From Paractinoplanes pyxinae (GTDB taxonomy: Bacteria > Actinomycetota > Actinomycetes > Mycobacteriales > Micromonosporaceae): a DNA stretch of 64,000 nucleotides. The stretch spans positions 1 to 64,000 of the forward strand of contig NZ_JAPNTZ010000022.1 in the NCBI RefSeq assembly GCF_026626335.1, read 5' to 3'. Shown one piece after another: positions 17,366-25,782 of this stretch (its first letter is position 1; each line of letters starts with the position of its first letter). A program made the translations under genes and the position numbers. Below the pieces are notes generated by a model that searched no databases, had not been told where the DNA came from, and worked only from the letters and a program-made list of their open reading frames with translations.

Positions 17366-18373
17366 TCAGCCGCCCAGCGCGGCCAGGGCCTTCTGGACCT
17401 TCGGGACGTACGCCTGGGTCTCCGAGAACGGCGGGATGCCGCCGTACCGGTGCACCGCGCCGCCGCCCGCGTTGTACGCGGCCAGGGCCAGCGGCAGCGA
17501 CTTGAACTCGCGCAGGTTGCGAGCCAGCAGCTTGGCGCCGCCGTTGATGGCCTGCTCGGGGTCGAAGGAGTTCTTCACGCCGAGGCCGCGGGCGGTCGAC
17601 GGCATCAGCTGCATCAGGCCCTGAGCGCCGGCCTTGCTGACGGCCTGTGGGTCGTACCCGGACTCGACCTTGGCCACCGCGGCGAGCAGCTTGGGCGAGA
17701 CGCCGTACCGGTTGCCCGCCTTGACGAACAGGTCGCCGTAGGGCACGCCGGCCAGCGAGGCGCTGCCCTGCAGGCTGGCCGGACGCACGGCCGCGACGCC
17801 GTTCGGGCCGGCCGCGGCGGAGAAGTCGGAGACGACGCGGCGGATGTGCGTCGGCTTCTCGTACACGCTCTGGATCTTGACGTGGTCGCCCGGCTTGGGG
17901 GCCGCGATCATCTTGTTGTCGCCGACGTAGATGGCCACGTGGTCGACGGGGGAGTCGAAGGCCAGGATGTCGCCCGGCTTGGCCTGGGCCAGGTTGGCCA
18001 CCGGCTCGCCTGCCTTGGCCTGCTGGTGCGACAGCCGCGGCAACTTGATGCCCAGATCGGAGTAGGCCCGCTGGACCAGCGACGAGCAGTCGAGGCCGCG
18101 GTCCGGGTCGGTGCTGCCGAAGACGTACGGGGTGCCGAGGTACTTCTTGGCCGCGTCGACCACGTTCTGACCGGTGGCCTGGCTGTTCAGCCGCATCGCG
18201 GGCACGCCCTGACCGGTGGCGCCGGCCAGGGCCGAGGCGAAGGTCGAGCCGCCGGCGCCGGCCGCTCCCGTGGTGGCGGTGCCGGTGGTGCCCGGCGCGG
18301 GGTTGACCGGGGTGAGTCCGAGGTGCCCTTGCAACTCCTGGATGCGGTTGAGCACCCCGGAAACACCCATCAT
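17366..18373 (-). CDS. NlpC/P60 and lytic transglycosylase fusion, probable FlgJ substitute
   Basis: A 335-residue protein with two cell-wall hydrolase domains. Residues 65-180 form an NlpC/P60 endopeptidase (GTPYVFGS, catalytic C96 in LDCSSLV, H145 in DHVAIYVG). Residues 208-335 form a soluble lytic transglycosylase with E237 (AKVESGYDPQAVSKAGAQGLMQLMPSTA). The usual third NlpC polar residue (the H of MIHAP) reads Ala here (MIAAP). There is no obvious signal peptide, so export through the flagellar apparatus is likely. Lying between fliJ and fliK, it probably opens the wall for the growing rod, the job of FlgJ elsewhere. It overlaps fliJ by four bases. Confidence 0.88.
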   Translation of the reverse strand: MMGVSGVLNRIQELQGHLGLTPVNPAPGTTGTATTGAAGAGGSTFASALAGATGQGVPAMRLNSQATGQNVVDAAKKYLGTPYVFGSTDPDRGLDCSSLVQRAYSDLGIKLPRLSHQQAKAGEPVANLAQAKPGDILAFDSPVDHVAIYVGDNKMIAAPKPGDHVKIQSVYEKPTHIRRVVSDFSAAAGPNGVAAVRPASLQGSASLAGVPYGDLFVKAGNRYGVSPKLLAAVAKVESGYDPQAVSKAGAQGLMQLMPSTARGLGVKNSFDPEQAINGGAKLLARNLREFKSLPLALAAYNAGGGAVHRYGGIPPFSETQAYVPKVQKALAALGG

Positions 18374-18810
18374 TCGGTGGCTCCCCGGGCCGCGTTGCGG
18401 GCCTTCATGGTCATCGCCAGCTCGTCCAGGTTGGCCTGGTCCTTGCGCAGGTCGTTGGCCCGCACCATCTCGGCGTGCCGCTCGGCCATCATCTCGACCG
18501 CGCGGCGGCGCTTGGCCGCGTCGGCCAGCACGGCCATCCGCTCGCGCTCGACCTCCTCGGCCTCGGTGACCATCTTCTGCGCGCTCATCAGGGCGCCGGC
18601 CAGCGACTGGCGGGCGACCAGCGAGGCGACCATGGCCCGGGCCGTGCCCTCGGTCGGAGCTTCTGAGCCGACGAGGTCGAGCTGCTTGCGGCGTACGAGG
18701 GCCTGGGCGTCCCGGATCTCCGCGCGCGACTGGATCACGGCGCCCTTGGCCGCGTCCTCCTGGGCCTTACGAGCACGAAGCACTGGCGAAAGTCGAAAGA
18801 ACCGGTTCAC
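18370..18810 (-). CDS. fliJ: Flagellar export chaperone FliJ
   Basis: FliJ is the coiled-coil stalk of the export ATPase complex. The 146-residue protein opens with FFRLSPVLRARKAQEDAAKG, typical of FliJ, and is helical and charged throughout with no Pro in the long central coil. The GTG at 18810 is preferred over the GTG or ATG further upstream because AGGAGG lies 8 bases before it. It overlaps the hydrolase gene by four bases. It is separated from fliI by 211 bases and has its own promoter, unlike the usual fliI-fliJ pairing. Confidence 0.85.
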   Translation of the reverse strand: MNRFFRLSPVLRARKAQEDAAKGAVIQSRAEIRDAQALVRRKQLDLVGSEAPTEGTARAMVASLVARQSLAGALMSAQKMVTEAEEVERERMAVLADAAKRRRAVEMMAERHAEMVRANDLRKDQANLDELAMTMKARNAARGATE

Positions 18811-18854
18811 GGTCAGCCTCCTAGCGCGGCAACGGGCGGCCCTCAGTAATCCGG

Positions 18855-18879
18855 TCGGCCCCGCAACCCGTTCGCTGAG
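18855..18879 (-). promoter_or_regulatory. Candidate FliA-type promoter before fliJ
   Basis: On the minus strand CTCA, 16 bases, GCCGA, ending 45 bases before the fliJ GTG. It would drive fliJ, the wall hydrolase and fliK as an operon separate from fliI. Confidence 0.7.
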
Positions 18880-19021
18880 TGCTTGCAACCGACCCGCAAC
18901 TGAGCGCGGCCGAGGCGTTTTTCCACAGTTCCGGGTTGTCCACAGGCCAGCGACGTGATCAAGCCCAACACGACGAAAATGACCAGCGGGGGCTTCCCCC
19001 TTGGGAGGGTGGGCTTTCGAT

Positions 19022-20329
19022 CTAGGCGGCGGCCACCAGTGCGTGCAGCTGGGCCCAGGCCTCGTCGGCCGTGACGCGCTCGTCGAGGCCCTGGCGCAGG
19101 AAAGCGTTGATGTGCGACCACACCGCCGTGGCGCGGTCGGCGTCCGGGTTGGTGCCGGGCACGTAGGCGCCGATCTCGACGAGCTCGCGAACGTCCCGGT
19201 GGGCGGCCATCAGCCGGCGCAGTTCGGTGGCGTCGGACCGCTGCTGCGGGGTCGTGATCTTGTTGGCCACCCGGGAGATCGAGTCGAGGGACTGGATCGC
19301 CGGGAAGTGCCCGGCGGTGGCCAGTTTGCGGTCCAGCACGATGTGCCCGTCCAGGATCGACCGGGCCGCGTCGGCGATCGGCTCGTTGTGGTCGTCGCCC
19401 TCGACCAGCACGGTGTACAGCCCGGTGATGCTGCCGCGCGCGCCCGGCCCGGCCCGTTCCAGCAGCGAGGCGAGCATGGCGAAGACCGACGGCGGGTATC
19501 CGCGGGTGGCCGGCGGCTCGCCGACCGACAGGCCCACCTCACGCTGGGCCATCGCGGCCCGGGTCACGCTGTCCATCATCAGCAGCACGTCGGCGCCCTC
19601 GTCGCGGTAGTACTCGGCGATGCGGGTGGCCACCGCACCGGCCCGGAGCCGCACCAGTGGCGGAGTGTCCGAGGTGGCGATCACCAGCACCGAACGGGCC
19701 AGACCCTCCGGCCCGAGGTCGTGCTCGATGAACTCGCGTACCTCACGGCCGCGCTCACCGACCAGGGCGACCACGTTCAGTTCGGCGGCGGTGCCCCGGG
19801 TGATCTGGCTCATCAGGGTCGACTTGCCGACGCCGGAGCCGGCGAAGATGCCGATCCGCTGGCCCTTGCCGCACGGGACGAGGGTGTCCAGGACCCGTAC
19901 CCCCAGCGACATCTGGGCGCCGACCAACTGCCGTTCCATCGCCGACGGCGGCGCCGCGTCGATGCTGACCAGGTGTCCCTGCAGCGGCGGCCCGCCGTCC
20001 ATCGGCCGGCCCAGCCCGTCCAGGATGCGCCCCTGCAGGTCGGGGCCGACCGCGACGCGCAGCGGGCCGCCCGTGCTGACCACCGGGGTGCCCGCGCCCA
20101 GACCGGCGATCGGGCCCAGCGGCAGGCAGGACAGCTTGTCGCCGTCGATCGCGGCCACCTCGGCGTAGATCGCCTCGGAACCCTCGCCCATCTGCACCAG
20201 GTCGCCCACCCGGGCGTCGACCCCGCTGACGGTCACCCGCAGACCGACCGCGCCGGTCACCTTGCCCCGGGTGAGCGGGCGCGCCGCTTCGATCGCCGCC
20301 GACATGCGGTGGCGGAACACGTCAGTCAT
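19022..20329 (-). CDS. fliI: Flagellum-specific ATPase FliI
   Basis: FliI is the export ATPase related to the F1 beta subunit. The 435-residue protein has the Walker A motif GSGVGKST at residues 164-171, the catalytic GERGREVREF segment, Walker B VLLMMDSVTR, and the FliI-type SVGEPPATRGYPPSVFAML region. It is the last gene of the flgB-fliI operon, 16 bases after fliH. Length is normal. A small hairpin (GGGGG-AAG-CCCCC on the minus strand near 18990) with a later TTTT may end the operon. Confidence 0.97.
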   Translation of the reverse strand: MTDVFRHRMSAAIEAARPLTRGKVTGAVGLRVTVSGVDARVGDLVQMGEGSEAIYAEVAAIDGDKLSCLPLGPIAGLGAGTPVVSTGGPLRVAVGPDLQGRILDGLGRPMDGGPPLQGHLVSIDAAPPSAMERQLVGAQMSLGVRVLDTLVPCGKGQRIGIFAGSGVGKSTLMSQITRGTAAELNVVALVGERGREVREFIEHDLGPEGLARSVLVIATSDTPPLVRLRAGAVATRIAEYYRDEGADVLLMMDSVTRAAMAQREVGLSVGEPPATRGYPPSVFAMLASLLERAGPGARGSITGLYTVLVEGDDHNEPIADAARSILDGHIVLDRKLATAGHFPAIQSLDSISRVANKITTPQQRSDATELRRLMAAHRDVRELVEIGAYVPGTNPDADRATAVWSHINAFLRQGLDERVTADEAWAQLHALVAAA

Positions 20330-20345
20330 TGTGCGACCCCTCTGT

Positions 20346-21026
20346 TCACAGCAGGCGCAGTGCCTCGCGGGCGCGGGCCGTGGCGGCGGCGATGGTGGCG
20401 TCCACCGTCGCCATGCCGGTCTCGGCCACCGCGTCGCCGGGCCGCAGCGTGCCGTCCGGGCGCAGGCGGACCCGGCGTCCCTCGTACTCGAAATCGGTCT
20501 CGCCGGCCTCGCCGACCAGCGTGTGGTAGTCGTCCGGGTGCAGGCTGACGAGCAGGTCGCCGGCCTCGGGAGTGGCCGCCATGGCCCGGCGCAGCGCGGC
20601 CACCGTACGGCCCTGCGGGTCGTCCAGGCTGCGCCCGACGATCGCCTCGGCCAGCTCGAAGGCGTGCGCGAGCAGCACCTCCTGCAGTTCGGCGAAGGTG
20701 GGCATGAGCTGGTTCTCGTGCTCGGTCACGGCCCGGCCGAGCGCGTTGACGGCTTGGGCCAGCGCGGTCGCCCGGCGCTGGTCGTGGGCCTGTTCGGCGG
20801 CGGCCGCCCGGGCTTGCGCGTTCTGTGCGGCCGCGGCCGCCTCGCGCTGGCCCTGAGCCCAGCCCTCGGCGTAGCCCGCGGTCCGGGCCTGCTGCCGGGC
20901 CCGGTCGAGCGAGTCGCCGTCGGTGGGCAGGCCGGTGCGCAGGTCGACGCCGAACCGGGCGGTGGTGGCCGACTCGGCCACGGTGCCCCGCAGGACGGGG
21001 CTGGTGCTCTCAGGCGATGAGCTCAT
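20346..21026 (-). CDS. fliH: Flagellar assembly protein FliH
   Basis: FliH is the peripheral stator and negative regulator of FliI. The 226-residue protein has a short disordered N-terminus, a long Ala/Gln-rich helix (about residues 45-90, GYAEGWAQGQREAAAAAQNAQ...) and a C-terminal domain with LLAHAFELAEAIVGRSLDDP and LLVSLHPDDYHTL typical of FliH. The start is either ATG 21026 (chosen) or GTG 21038; both overlap the fliG end. It lies between fliG and fliI as usual. Confidence 0.88.
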   Translation of the reverse strand: MSSSPESTSPVLRGTVAESATTARFGVDLRTGLPTDGDSLDRARQQARTAGYAEGWAQGQREAAAAAQNAQARAAAAEQAHDQRRATALAQAVNALGRAVTEHENQLMPTFAELQEVLLAHAFELAEAIVGRSLDDPQGRTVAALRRAMAATPEAGDLLVSLHPDDYHTLVGEAGETDFEYEGRRVRLRPDGTLRPGDAVAETGMATVDATIAAATARAREALRLL

Positions 21027-22035
21027 CGGCCTCGCCACCGCGCTGGACCTCGATCTGACCCGAGTCCTCGAGCGAGCGGATCACCGAGACGATCTTGGCC
21101 TGGGCCTCCTCGACCATCTTGACCTTGACCGGGCCGAGCAGGTCGATCTCCTCGAGCAGGTTCTCGCGGCCGCGCTCGGAGAGGTTCTTGGTGACCTTGT
21201 CGCGGACCGGATCGGGCACGCCCTTGAGCGCGGTGGCCAGGTCGGCCGGCTCCACCTGGCGCAGCACCAGCTGGATGGCGCGGTCCTCGAGGTTGATGAT
21301 GTCCTCGAACATGAACATGCGGCGCCGGATCTCCTCGGCCAGCTCAGGGCTGCGGGCGTCCAGAGCCTCCAGGATGAGCCGTTCGGTCGTCCGGTCGGCG
21401 CGGTTGATGATGTCGACCAGCGGCCCCAGACCACCGACGGTGGAGAGCTCGTCGGGCTGGAGCACTGTCGACAGCTTGCGCTGCAACGCCTGCTCGACCT
21501 GACGGATCACCTCGGGCGAGGTGCGGTCCATCACCGCGATGCGATGGGCGACGTCGGTCTGCACCTCGATCGGCAGCCCGGCCAGGATCGACGAGGCGAG
21601 GGCGGAGGGGATGTGCGCGAGCACCAGCGCGATCGTCTGCGGGTGCTCGTACTGCACGTACGACAGCAGCTGCCGGGGGTCGGCGTGGCTGAGGAAGTTG
21701 AACGGGATGTCGTTCATCGACGCTTCGAGGCGGTCGAGTATCAGCGCGGCGCGATCCTTGCCGAGCGACGCCTCGAGCAGCTCCCGGGCGTAGTCCATGC
21801 CCCCCGAGCCCGCATAGCGGGTGGTGGCCATGGCGTAGAACTCGTCCATCACGTCGTCGACCTGGGTCGGTTCCAGCTTGCCGAGCCGGGCGATCTCGGC
21901 CGAGATCATCTCGACTTCCTTCTCCGACATCTGCGACATGATGTGGGCGGACTGTTCCTTGCCGAACTGGACGAGCATGATGGCGGCCTTGCGCACGCCC
22001 GTCATCGACATGGTGGTGAGCGCCGGTTGTGTCAA
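21010..22035 (-). CDS. fliG: Flagellar motor switch protein FliG
   Basis: FliG is the rotor protein that meets the stator and the FliF ring. The 341-residue product contains the N-terminal FliF-binding domain (GVRKAAIMLVQFGKEQSAHIMSQM), the middle domain with the EHPQTIALVLAHI motif, and the C-terminal charged torque helix (DLATALKGVPDPVRDKVTKNLSERGRENLLEEIDLLGPVK) with its conserved Lys, Asp and Arg residues. It follows fliF by 69 bases and overlaps fliH by 17. Confidence 0.97.
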   Translation of the reverse strand: MTQPALTTMSMTGVRKAAIMLVQFGKEQSAHIMSQMSEKEVEMISAEIARLGKLEPTQVDDVMDEFYAMATTRYAGSGGMDYARELLEASLGKDRAALILDRLEASMNDIPFNFLSHADPRQLLSYVQYEHPQTIALVLAHIPSALASSILAGLPIEVQTDVAHRIAVMDRTSPEVIRQVEQALQRKLSTVLQPDELSTVGGLGPLVDIINRADRTTERLILEALDARSPELAEEIRRRMFMFEDIINLEDRAIQLVLRQVEPADLATALKGVPDPVRDKVTKNLSERGRENLLEEIDLLGPVKVKMVEEAQAKIVSVIRSLEDSGQIEVQRGGEADELIA

Positions 22036-22104
22036 CGCGTACTCCTCGAACCGTCAGCGGGATACAACCAGGGCGGCCGGCCGCAGCCGGCCGCCACGAA
22101 AGGG

Positions 22105-23718
22105 TCAGCGCGTCGTGTCGGCGGCCAGCCAGCCGCGCAGTAGCACCGCCATCTCCTCCGGTTGATCCTTGACCATCTGGTCGATCTCGCGCTGGCGTTC
22201 CTCGCGAGCCTGCACGTTCGTGTCGTCCATGGCCATTCCGGCCTCCAGCATCTGGGCGGGAATCGCCTGGTTGAGCTCGGCCAGCCGCTGGGCCTCGAGG
22301 GCGGCCTGCATGTCCTCGAGGTGCTTGCGCTCCTCGGGGGTCAGGCCCCGGCGCTTCTTGCTCTTCCGGCTGAACCGCCAGGCCAGGAACATCAGCAGAA
22401 GCACGAGCCCGCCGAGGGCGCCGGTCTTGATCAGCGACATCTGCTTGGCCTGCGTGGCGGCGGCCGAGGAGGCGCTCAGGGCCTCCTGCGCGGCCTTGGC
22501 GGCGCTCTGGTCGAACGGCATGGCCGAGACCGCGATCGTGTCGCCGCGGGTGGCGTCGATGCCGGCCGCGGCGGTGACGAGCTGCTGCACCTGGGCCGGG
22601 TCGACGGTGCCGGCCACCGTGCTGTTCAGCAGCACGGCCACGTTGAGCCGCTTGATGCCGCCGGGCGCGTTCTTGCGGGTCTCGTTGATCTCGTTCAGCG
22701 CGTTGTTGCGGACGCTCGAGCTGTTCTCGTACTGGCCGGGCCCGTTGCTGGGGCCGGCCGGACCGGCGATGTTGTCGGGGCCGAGCACGCCGCCGGCGGA
22801 GCTCCCGTCGGCGTTGTAGGCCTCCCGGGTGTTGCTCTCGGAGAGGGCGGGCACCGACGGATCCGCGTTGTAGGTGCGGCTCTGCGTCTGGGTCTGGTCG
22901 AAGTCGAGGACGGCGTTGGTCGTCACCACGGCGTTCCCGGGACCGACCAGGCTCTCGACGATCTTCTGCAGCGAGGAGTTCATCCGGTTCTGGAAGCCGA
23001 CGGTCTGCGCTTCCGTCCCGCTGTCCCCGCCCGTTCCGATGGCCGCACCACCACCGGTCGAGAGGATCCGGCCGTCGGCGCCGGCCACGGTGATCTGGGT
23101 CGGGTCGAGGCCTTCGACGCTCGACGCGACGAGGTGCACGATGGCCTGCACCTGGTCGCCGCTCAAGGGCTGGGTCGAGCTCGAGGCCACCAGCACCGAG
23201 GCGGTCGGCTTGTCCTGCTCGTCGGCGAAGACGTCCTTCTTGGGGATCACGAGGTGCACGGTGGCCGCCTCGACCCCCTCGATCGACTTGATCGTGGTGG
23301 AGAGCTCGCCCTCGAGCGCGCGCTGGTAGTTCGTCTGCTGCATGAAGTCGCTGGTGGTGATGCCCTGCTGGTCTAGCAGCGCGTAACCGGTGCCGGCGTC
23401 GCCGGGCAGCCCTTCGCTGCTCAGCGACAGCCGCAGTTCGTTCACCTGGTCCTGCGGCACCAGCACGGTCTGGCCGTCGTTGGCCAGCTCGTAGCTGGTG
23501 CCGCTCTTCTTGAGCGATTCGACGATGGCGCTGGCGTCCTTCGACGACAGGTTGTTGAACAGGATCGAGTAGGACGGCTTGGACGCCCACGTGGCGAAGA
23601 AGTAAGCGCCGATGACGAGGGCGACTACCGCCGCGATCGTGACGGCCTTCTGTCCCGGTGTGAAGGACCGGAACGTGTCCGTGACGCGGCGAACCGGAGC
23701 GGGAAGGCGGTCGGTCAT
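22105..23718 (-). CDS. fliF: Flagellar MS-ring protein FliF
   Basis: FliF makes the membrane ring on which the flagellum is built. The 537-residue protein has an N-terminal membrane helix (residues 25-45), the SctJ/FliF ring domain (YSILFNNLSSKDASAIVESLKKSGTSYEL, then GYALLDQQGITTSDFMQQTNYQRALEGEL), a large external region, a second membrane helix near 428-447 (GALGGLVLLLMFLAWRF) and a cytoplasmic FliG-binding tail ending in MAVLLRGWLAADTTR. It starts 1 base after the fliE stop, within the flgB operon. Confidence 0.97.
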   Translation of the reverse strand: MTDRLPAPVRRVTDTFRSFTPGQKAVTIAAVVALVIGAYFFATWASKPSYSILFNNLSSKDASAIVESLKKSGTSYELANDGQTVLVPQDQVNELRLSLSSEGLPGDAGTGYALLDQQGITTSDFMQQTNYQRALEGELSTTIKSIEGVEAATVHLVIPKKDVFADEQDKPTASVLVASSSTQPLSGDQVQAIVHLVASSVEGLDPTQITVAGADGRILSTGGGAAIGTGGDSGTEAQTVGFQNRMNSSLQKIVESLVGPGNAVVTTNAVLDFDQTQTQSRTYNADPSVPALSESNTREAYNADGSSAGGVLGPDNIAGPAGPSNGPGQYENSSSVRNNALNEINETRKNAPGGIKRLNVAVLLNSTVAGTVDPAQVQQLVTAAAGIDATRGDTIAVSAMPFDQSAAKAAQEALSASSAAATQAKQMSLIKTGALGGLVLLLMFLAWRFSRKSKKRRGLTPEERKHLEDMQAALEAQRLAELNQAIPAQMLEAGMAMDDTNVQAREERQREIDQMVKDQPEEMAVLLRGWLAADTTR

Positions 23719-23719
23719 C

Positions 23720-24064
23720 TCAGGCCTGCATCCTCATGATTTCCTGGAACGCTTCCACGGCCTTGTTGCGGACGGCGAGCGTCATCTGCAGGCCGAGCTG
23801 GGCTTCGTTGGCTGCCATGGTGTACTGCGCCGGGTCCTGCAGCGTGCCCTGCGCGACCTGGACGGCGAGGTCGTCCGCCTTGGCCTGCGAGGCCTGCACG
23901 CTTTCCAGACCGCGTGAGAGCATGCTGGCGAAGCTCTCGTGCTCGCCCTGGGCCGCAGTGACCTTCTCGCCGCCGGTGAGGGCGCCGGCGCCGCCGATGC
24001 CGCTGACCGCGTCCAGTCCGGGAACCGCGGAGAATCCACTGATGGCACTGATCGGGGAAGTCAT
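23720..24064 (-). CDS. fliE: Flagellar hook-basal body protein FliE
   Basis: FliE links the MS ring to the rod. The 114-residue protein has the conserved C-terminal half (ESFASMLSRGLESVQASQAKADDLAVQVAQG ... YTMAANEAQLGLQMTLAVRNKAVEAFQEIMRMQA). The flgB-flgC-fliE-fliF order is the standard one. It is exported by the flagellar route without a signal peptide. Confidence 0.95.
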   Translation of the reverse strand: MTSPISAISGFSAVPGLDAVSGIGGAGALTGGEKVTAAQGEHESFASMLSRGLESVQASQAKADDLAVQVAQGTLQDPAQYTMAANEAQLGLQMTLAVRNKAVEAFQEIMRMQA

Positions 24065-24072
24065 CGCCTACC

Positions 24073-24465
24073 TCACTTTCCGAGGTTGATCGCGGCCGTG
24101 TAGGAGTCCTTGGCCCGGTCCACCACGGCCAGGTTGGCCTGGTAGGCACGCTGGGCCATCATCATCTGGGCCATCTGCGAGCTGAGGTCGATGTCGGCCT
24201 TGCGCACGTAGCCCTGGCTGTCAGCGAGCGGGTTGTCCGGCTCGTGCACCAGCACACCCTCGGCGCTGCCGAACGCCACGCCGCCGACCTGGGCGCCGTT
24301 GCCGTCCTGGGCCTCCTGGGCGAGCACGTAGCGGGCCTGGAAAGCCTTCTCGGACGTACGCACGGTGTTGTCCATGTTGGCGATGTTGTCCGAGACGGCG
24401 TCCAGCCATTTGCGATACACGGTCACGCCGGTGCCGGCCACGCCGATAGCGTTGAAAGTGCTCAT
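24073..24465 (-). CDS. flgC: Flagellar basal-body rod protein FlgC
   Basis: A proximal rod subunit of 130 residues. It has the N-terminal rod motif in slightly diverged form (VTVYRKWLDAVSDNIANMDNTVRT) and the C-terminal motif VDLSSQMAQMMMAQRAYQANLAVVDRAKDSY. It starts 2 bases after flgB. The gene is slightly shorter than enterobacterial FlgC but complete. Confidence 0.94.
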   Translation of the reverse strand: MSTFNAIGVAGTGVTVYRKWLDAVSDNIANMDNTVRTSEKAFQARYVLAQEAQDGNGAQVGGVAFGSAEGVLVHEPDNPLADSQGYVRKADIDLSSQMAQMMMAQRAYQANLAVVDRAKDSYTAAINLGK

Positions 24466-24467
24466 GC

Positions 24468-24815
24468 TCAGGCTCCCTTGATCGCGTCGCGCAGCATCGA
24501 GTACTTGGTGTCCATCGCCCGCAGGGTGAGCTGATAGCGCATCGTGGTGTCGATGTGGGAGAGCGTCTCTTCGTCGAGGTTGACGTTGTTGCCGTTGAGT
24601 CGCGTGGGCTCCAGCGACGACCGGGTCTGCGGTGCGACCCCCAGCGGCGACATGCCCTTGGCCACGGCGCCGCGCAACGCCTCTTCGAATTCGACCTTAC
24701 GGGCCCGGTAGCCGGGGGTCTCGATGTTCGCGATGTTGTTGGCGATGGCCGTCTGCCGCTGCGCCAGGCCGGTGGCCGCGACGCGCAGGGAAGCTGAGGA
24801 GACGTCGTCGAACAC
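24468..24815 (-). CDS. flgB: Flagellar basal-body rod protein FlgB
   Basis: The first rod subunit, 115 residues, with ASLRVAATGLAQRQTAIANNIANIETPGYRARKVEFE at the N-terminus and YQLTLRAMDTKYSMLRDAIKGA at the C-terminus, the FlgB signature ends. It is the first gene of a seven-gene operon to fliI. An AAGGAGC site lies 7 bases before the ATG and a flagellar promoter 75-100 bases upstream. Confidence 0.94.
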   Translation of the reverse strand: MFDDVSSASLRVAATGLAQRQTAIANNIANIETPGYRARKVEFEEALRGAVAKGMSPLGVAPQTRSSLEPTRLNGNNVNLDEETLSHIDTTMRYQLTLRAMDTKYSMLRDAIKGA

Positions 24816-24890
24816 AGCAGCTCCTTGTGTCGTTCCAAGGTGCCGATCCGTGGCAGTCCGGTGAGCGTTCCGTCGCTCGTACCATGCAGT

Positions 24891-24915
24891 TCGGCGTGTT
24901 CGGTGATCCGCTGAG
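24891..24915 (-). promoter_or_regulatory. Candidate FliA-type promoter before flgB operon
   Basis: On the minus strand CTCA, 16 bases, GCCGA(A), with the -10-like box about 75 bases before the flgB ATG. It would drive flgB-flgC-fliE-fliF-fliG-fliH-fliI. Confidence 0.7.
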
Positions 24916-24944
24916 TGTCAGACGGTTGCCAGCCGGTTGCACGA

Positions 24945-24982
24945 AAAGGTCCCGGAACCCCACAGAGGGGATTCCGGGACCA
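24945..24982 (-). terminator. Terminator after the fliC-fliD-fliS-side operon
   Basis: On the minus strand a stem of GGTCCCGGAA plus CCCC with one bulged base, closed by a short loop, then TTTT. It lies just after the small gene at 24995-25315. Confidence 0.8.
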
Positions 24983-24994
24983 TGTGGCCGTCCG

Positions 24995-25315
24995 TTACAT
25001 GGCCCGGTCGACGTACACGGGCCGTTTGACCGCTTCTCCGGTCTCGATTTTGGTGGTCATGGACATCTGCTGGCGGGTGGCGGTCATCCGGCGGGCAATC
25101 TCCTCGGCCGCCTTCAACTGCCGGGTGAGAATCTCGTCGGCCCGGGGCCGGAGCTCCAGCGGCAGCGCGCCGAGTTCGGTCGGCGGCTTCCACAGGCTGG
25201 CCGGCGGTGTCTCGGCGTGCCGGTGCTCGTCGTCGAGCATCGCCTCGATCGAGGCCACGTCGAGCTCAAGCTCGTCGAGGGCCGCGCTCCAGGCGTTCCG
25301 CCAGTCACCGCTCAT
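24995..25315 (-). CDS. Small protein in fliT position, unknown function
   Basis: A 106-residue protein 34 bases downstream of fliS and followed by a terminator, so it ends the fliD-fliS operon. It is rich in charged residues and mostly helical (WRNAWSAALDELELDVASIEAMLDDEHR, then RADEILTRQLKAAEEIARRMTATRQQMSM) with no membrane segment. That position is held by fliT, the FliD chaperone, in many bacteria, but I see no clear FliT sequence signature. It is best treated as a conserved flagellar-operon protein that could be a chaperone. Confidence 0.7.
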   Translation of the reverse strand: MSGDWRNAWSAALDELELDVASIEAMLDDEHRHAETPPASLWKPPTELGALPLELRPRADEILTRQLKAAEEIARRMTATRQQMSMTTKIETGEAVKRPVYVDRAM

Positions 25316-25349
25316 GTCGCCTTCTCCGTCCGTCCCGCTCCTCCGCTCG

Positions 25350-25736
25350 TCAGTGAGCGACCGCCGAGGCGGCGGCCTCGCGCCAGGCGTCCCGCAGGGG
25401 CTCGACGAAACCGCGGCAGACGGCGACCCGCTCGGCGTCCTTGGCGATGTTGGCCCCGATCAGCTCGGTGATCAGGTAGCCGTACAGGTTGGCCAGCCCG
25501 GGCGCGCCCGACCAGGCCTCGACGTCCAAGCTGACCTGCAGCTCGATGAGGATCTCCTGGGCGTGCGAGATCTTCTCGTGGGCATTCTCGATCTCGCCGG
25601 CCCGGATGGCCTCCTCACCCTGCACGAGGTCGAGGACGAGGCGGTCGTACAACATCGTGAGCAGCTTGGCCGGCGAGGCAGTCTGGATCGAGTCCTGCAG
25701 GTAGCGGTTGCGGAGGTTCGGGGCGGTCACGGTCAT
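25350..25736 (-). CDS. fliS: Flagellin export chaperone FliS
   Basis: FliS binds the flagellin C-terminus and prevents early polymerisation. The 128-residue protein has the FliS pattern: RNRYLQDSIQTASPAKLLTMLYDRLVLDLVQGEEAI at residues 8-43, then HAQEILIELQVSLD and the Tyr-Leu-rich third helix ANLYGYLITELIGANI. It lies 46 bases after fliD. In Bacillus FliS also assists FliW signalling; both partners are encoded here. Confidence 0.94.
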   Translation of the reverse strand: MTVTAPNLRNRYLQDSIQTASPAKLLTMLYDRLVLDLVQGEEAIRAGEIENAHEKISHAQEILIELQVSLDVEAWSGAPGLANLYGYLITELIGANIAKDAERVAVCRGFVEPLRDAWREAAASAVAH

Positions 25737-25782
25737 CGGTCTCCTTGGTCAGGGCCCTGCGATGGCTGGTCGGGGCGGTGGA

